Assembly: GCA_003221615.1 (NCBI GenBank)
Contig: QHSQ01000122.1
Coordinates: 1 to 34,304 of the forward strand
DNA from: Candidatus Rokuibacteriota bacterium
GTDB taxonomy: Bacteria > Methylomirabilota > Methylomirabilia > Rokubacteriales > CSP1-6
DNA length: 34,304 nt
Reading direction: 5' to 3'
This document shows, piece by piece, positions 33,166 through 34,304 of this stretch. The notes under the pieces were generated by a model. That model saw only the letters and a list, made by a program, of their open reading frames with translations. It had not been told where the DNA came from and made no database searches. Position 1 is the stretch's first letter. Every line of letters begins with the position of its first letter. The position numbers and the translations under genes are program-made.

Positions 33166-33939
33166 TCAGCTGCCGAAGCGGCGCTCGCGCTGCTGATAGG
33201 CTCGAACGGCGCGGAGGAAGTCGACCTTGCGGAACGCGGGCCAGTGAGCGTCGCAGAAGTAGAACTCGCTGTAGGCGCTCTGCCACAACAAGAAACCCGA
33301 CAGGCGAATCTCGCCGCTCGTGCGGATGATGAGATCCGGGTCGGGCAGGTCGGGGGCATAGAGGTACTGGCCGATCGTCTCTTCCGTCACGCCGTCGATG
33401 ATGGCTTGAAGATCTTCGCCCTGCTTGTTCTTCTCGCGAAGCATGGCCTGCACCGCGTCGATGATCTCCTGACGGCCGCCGTAGGCGAGCGCGAACGTCA
33501 GGTCCATCGCGCGATTGCCCGCAGTGGCCTCCTCGGCCGCTCGAATCGCCGCGATCGTCGAGTCCGGCAAGAGATCGAGCTTGCCGACCGCGCGCACGCG
33601 AAGCCCCAGGCGATGGGAGCTCGGATGCTGCGCGAGCCGGATCAGCTTGGATTCGACCGCCGACAGGATTCCCGATACCTCGGTCGCCGGACGATGGAAA
33701 TTATCGGTCGAGAAGACCCAGAGGCTTACCGCCCGGATCCCGATCTCGGCGCACCACTCGAGGACCTCATCGAGCTTCTCGGCGCCGAGCGCGTACGCCT
33801 CTCGGAGATCGGGGACGCCGCGCTCGAGCGCGTAGCGGCGGTTGCCGTCGAGGATGATCCCCAGATGGCGCGGAACGTCCCGCCCGCGCACCTGCCGTAA
33901 CAGAAGCCGGCCGTAGAGGTAGTAGAGGAAGGTGCGCAT
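33166..33939 (-). CDS. uppS: Isoprenyl transferase (cis-prenyltransferase, UppS family)
   Basis: This is a 257-residue cis-prenyltransferase. The family makes Z-polyprenyl diphosphates such as undecaprenyl diphosphate, the carrier lipid for peptidoglycan and O-antigen. The catalytic Asp 31 lies in HLGIILDGNRRYALERG. Further motifs are SLWVFSTDNFHRP, LTFALAYGGRQEI, DPDLIIRTSGEIRLSGFLLWQSAYSEFYF and the final FLRAVRAYQQRERRFG. The GNRR form (rather than GNGRW) resembles a subgroup with actinobacterial short-chain Z-prenyl synthases, so the product chain length is uncertain. The N-terminal YYLYGRLLLRQV adds a short amphipathic segment. The ATG 33939 start has only a weak ribosome site. Confidence 0.92.
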   Translation of the reverse strand: MRTFLYYLYGRLLLRQVRGRDVPRHLGIILDGNRRYALERGVPDLREAYALGAEKLDEVLEWCAEIGIRAVSLWVFSTDNFHRPATEVSGILSAVESKLIRLAQHPSSHRLGLRVRAVGKLDLLPDSTIAAIRAAEEATAGNRAMDLTFALAYGGRQEIIDAVQAMLREKNKQGEDLQAIIDGVTEETIGQYLYAPDLPDPDLIIRTSGEIRLSGFLLWQSAYSEFYFCDAHWPAFRKVDFLRAVRAYQQRERRFGS

Positions 33940-33978
33940 CGCCAGGATTTCACGCTAGCGCCCCCCGGCCGAGCGAGT

Positions 33979-34004
33979 CAAGAAAACCGAGAGCGTCCTC
34001 CCGG
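33979..34004 (-). terminator. Intrinsic terminator after the 38-residue-repeat gene
   Basis: Read on the minus strand, CCGGGAG (34004-33998), loop GACG and CTCTCGG (33993-33987) form a 7-bp stem with one G-T pair. It is followed at once by TTTTCTTG. The hairpin begins 15 bases after the TAA of the upstream gene and ends before uppS, so it separates the two transcripts. It is the only convincing stem plus T-run I found in the window. Confidence 0.6.
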
Positions 34005-34018
34005 CCTGCGTTCCCGGC

Positions 34019-34304
34019 TTACGGCACGGCGTTGACGGCGTTGCGCAGCTCCTGGACGTGCGCGGCCTTGGACGTGGTCTGGCCCGCGACGAGCGTCGGG
34101 TCTGTGTATGTCGGCAGCGCTCTCCCCAGCCTCGTGTAGACCTGGTTCAGCGCGGTGCGCAGCTCGGTGATGTGAACCGCCTTGAGCGTGGTCGACCGGG
34201 CCGTGAGCGTCGGGTCGGTCCAGGTCGACGCCGCGAGCCCGTTCCGCGTCCGCGCAGCGTTGATAGCCGTCCGCAGCTCGGTGATGTGCACTGCCTTCAC
34301 GACG
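34019..34304 (-). CDS. C-terminal part of a 38-residue tandem-repeat protein (partial)
   Basis: The frame runs off the right edge; only the end of the protein is seen, with a TAA at 34021-34019. It contains two full 38-residue repeats and the start of a third. Each repeat opens KAxHIxELRxAxN and contains Y/WTDPTLxA near position 27. The repeat ends in a Thr-rich turn before the next KAVHITELR. I know this motif as a C-terminal tandem repeat on secreted or surface proteins, with a suspected attachment or sorting role, but its function is not established. The upstream protein that carries it is outside the window. Confidence 0.75.
   Translation of the reverse strand, partial: VVKAVHITELRTAINAARTRNGLAASTWTDPTLTARSTTLKAVHITELRTALNQVYTRLGRALPTYTDPTLVAGQTTSKAAHVQELRNAVNAVP

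Noticed and set aside
1..34304. CRISPR arrays, tRNA/rRNA genes, transposases, integrases and attachment sites
   Set aside because: I looked for regularly spaced repeats, cloverleaf-like segments and mobile-element proteins and saw none. Tandem repeats found are coding or a single short duplication.

Overview
The window comes from a high-GC, didermic (outer-membrane) bacterium. Its centre is one half of a type VI secretion system (T6SS). Lipoboxes, a TssJ lipoprotein, a TssL with an OmpA-type peptidoglycan-binding domain and a periplasmic disulfide relay all imply an outer membrane. GC content, gene style (kinases with long Ala/Pro-rich tails, many GTG/TTG starts, short 38-residue secreted repeats) and gene mix would fit Methylomirabilota/Rokubacteria or Acidobacteria-like lineages. 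That assignment is inference only.

Region 1 (1-7978, plus strand) is an effector-loading island. It holds the C-terminal end of a membrane protein, a small protein, a PAAR-like spike tip (DUF4150), an RHS/YD-repeat toxin broken by a one-base frameshift, a HEAT-repeat protein in the immunity position, a DUF4291 protein, a pentapeptide-repeat protein, and an FHA domain fused to DUF2169. Most junctions overlap by 1-8 bases (803/877 and 6419/6503 are the gaps), so this reads as an operon. RHS and toxin DNA looks less GC-rich than the T6SS core.

Region 2 (7999-10967) holds an unrecognised minus-strand gene, the FHA scaffold TagH preceded by a 15-bp tandem duplication carrying its ribosome-binding site, and a small Cys/His (CHAP/NlpC-like) protein that is a candidate peptidoglycan-cutting effector.

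Region 3 (23812 down to 10998, minus strand) looks like one long operon: a LysM/polysaccharide-deacetylase lipoprotein, a PP2C phosphatase, a transmembrane Ser/Thr kinase, TssJ, TssK, TssL, TssM and TagF. Together with TagH this gives the T6SS membrane complex plus a full threonine-phosphorylation control circuit (kinase, phosphatase, FHA target, TagF repressor). Sheath, baseplate, ATPase, Hcp and VgrG genes are not in the window.

Region 4 (29983 down to 24123, minus strand) holds a DsbD/ScsB-like membrane reductase, a Tat-exported redoxin, a secreted caspase-fold protein that has lost both catalytic residues, and an HGSNAT/NagX-like membrane acetyltransferase.

Region 5 (30094-34304) holds a membrane pseudokinase with a Pro/Ala repeat tail, a small coiled-coil gene with a perfect Shine-Dalgarno, a decayed response-regulator receiver fragment, an SDR dehydrogenase, a cis-prenyltransferase (UppS family), an intrinsic terminator, and the C-terminal part of a 38-residue-repeat protein running off the end.

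No tRNA, rRNA, CRISPR array, transposase or integrase was seen. Three plus-strand genes end within about 30 bases of an oppositely oriented gene (7978/7999, 10967/10998, 31752/31773).
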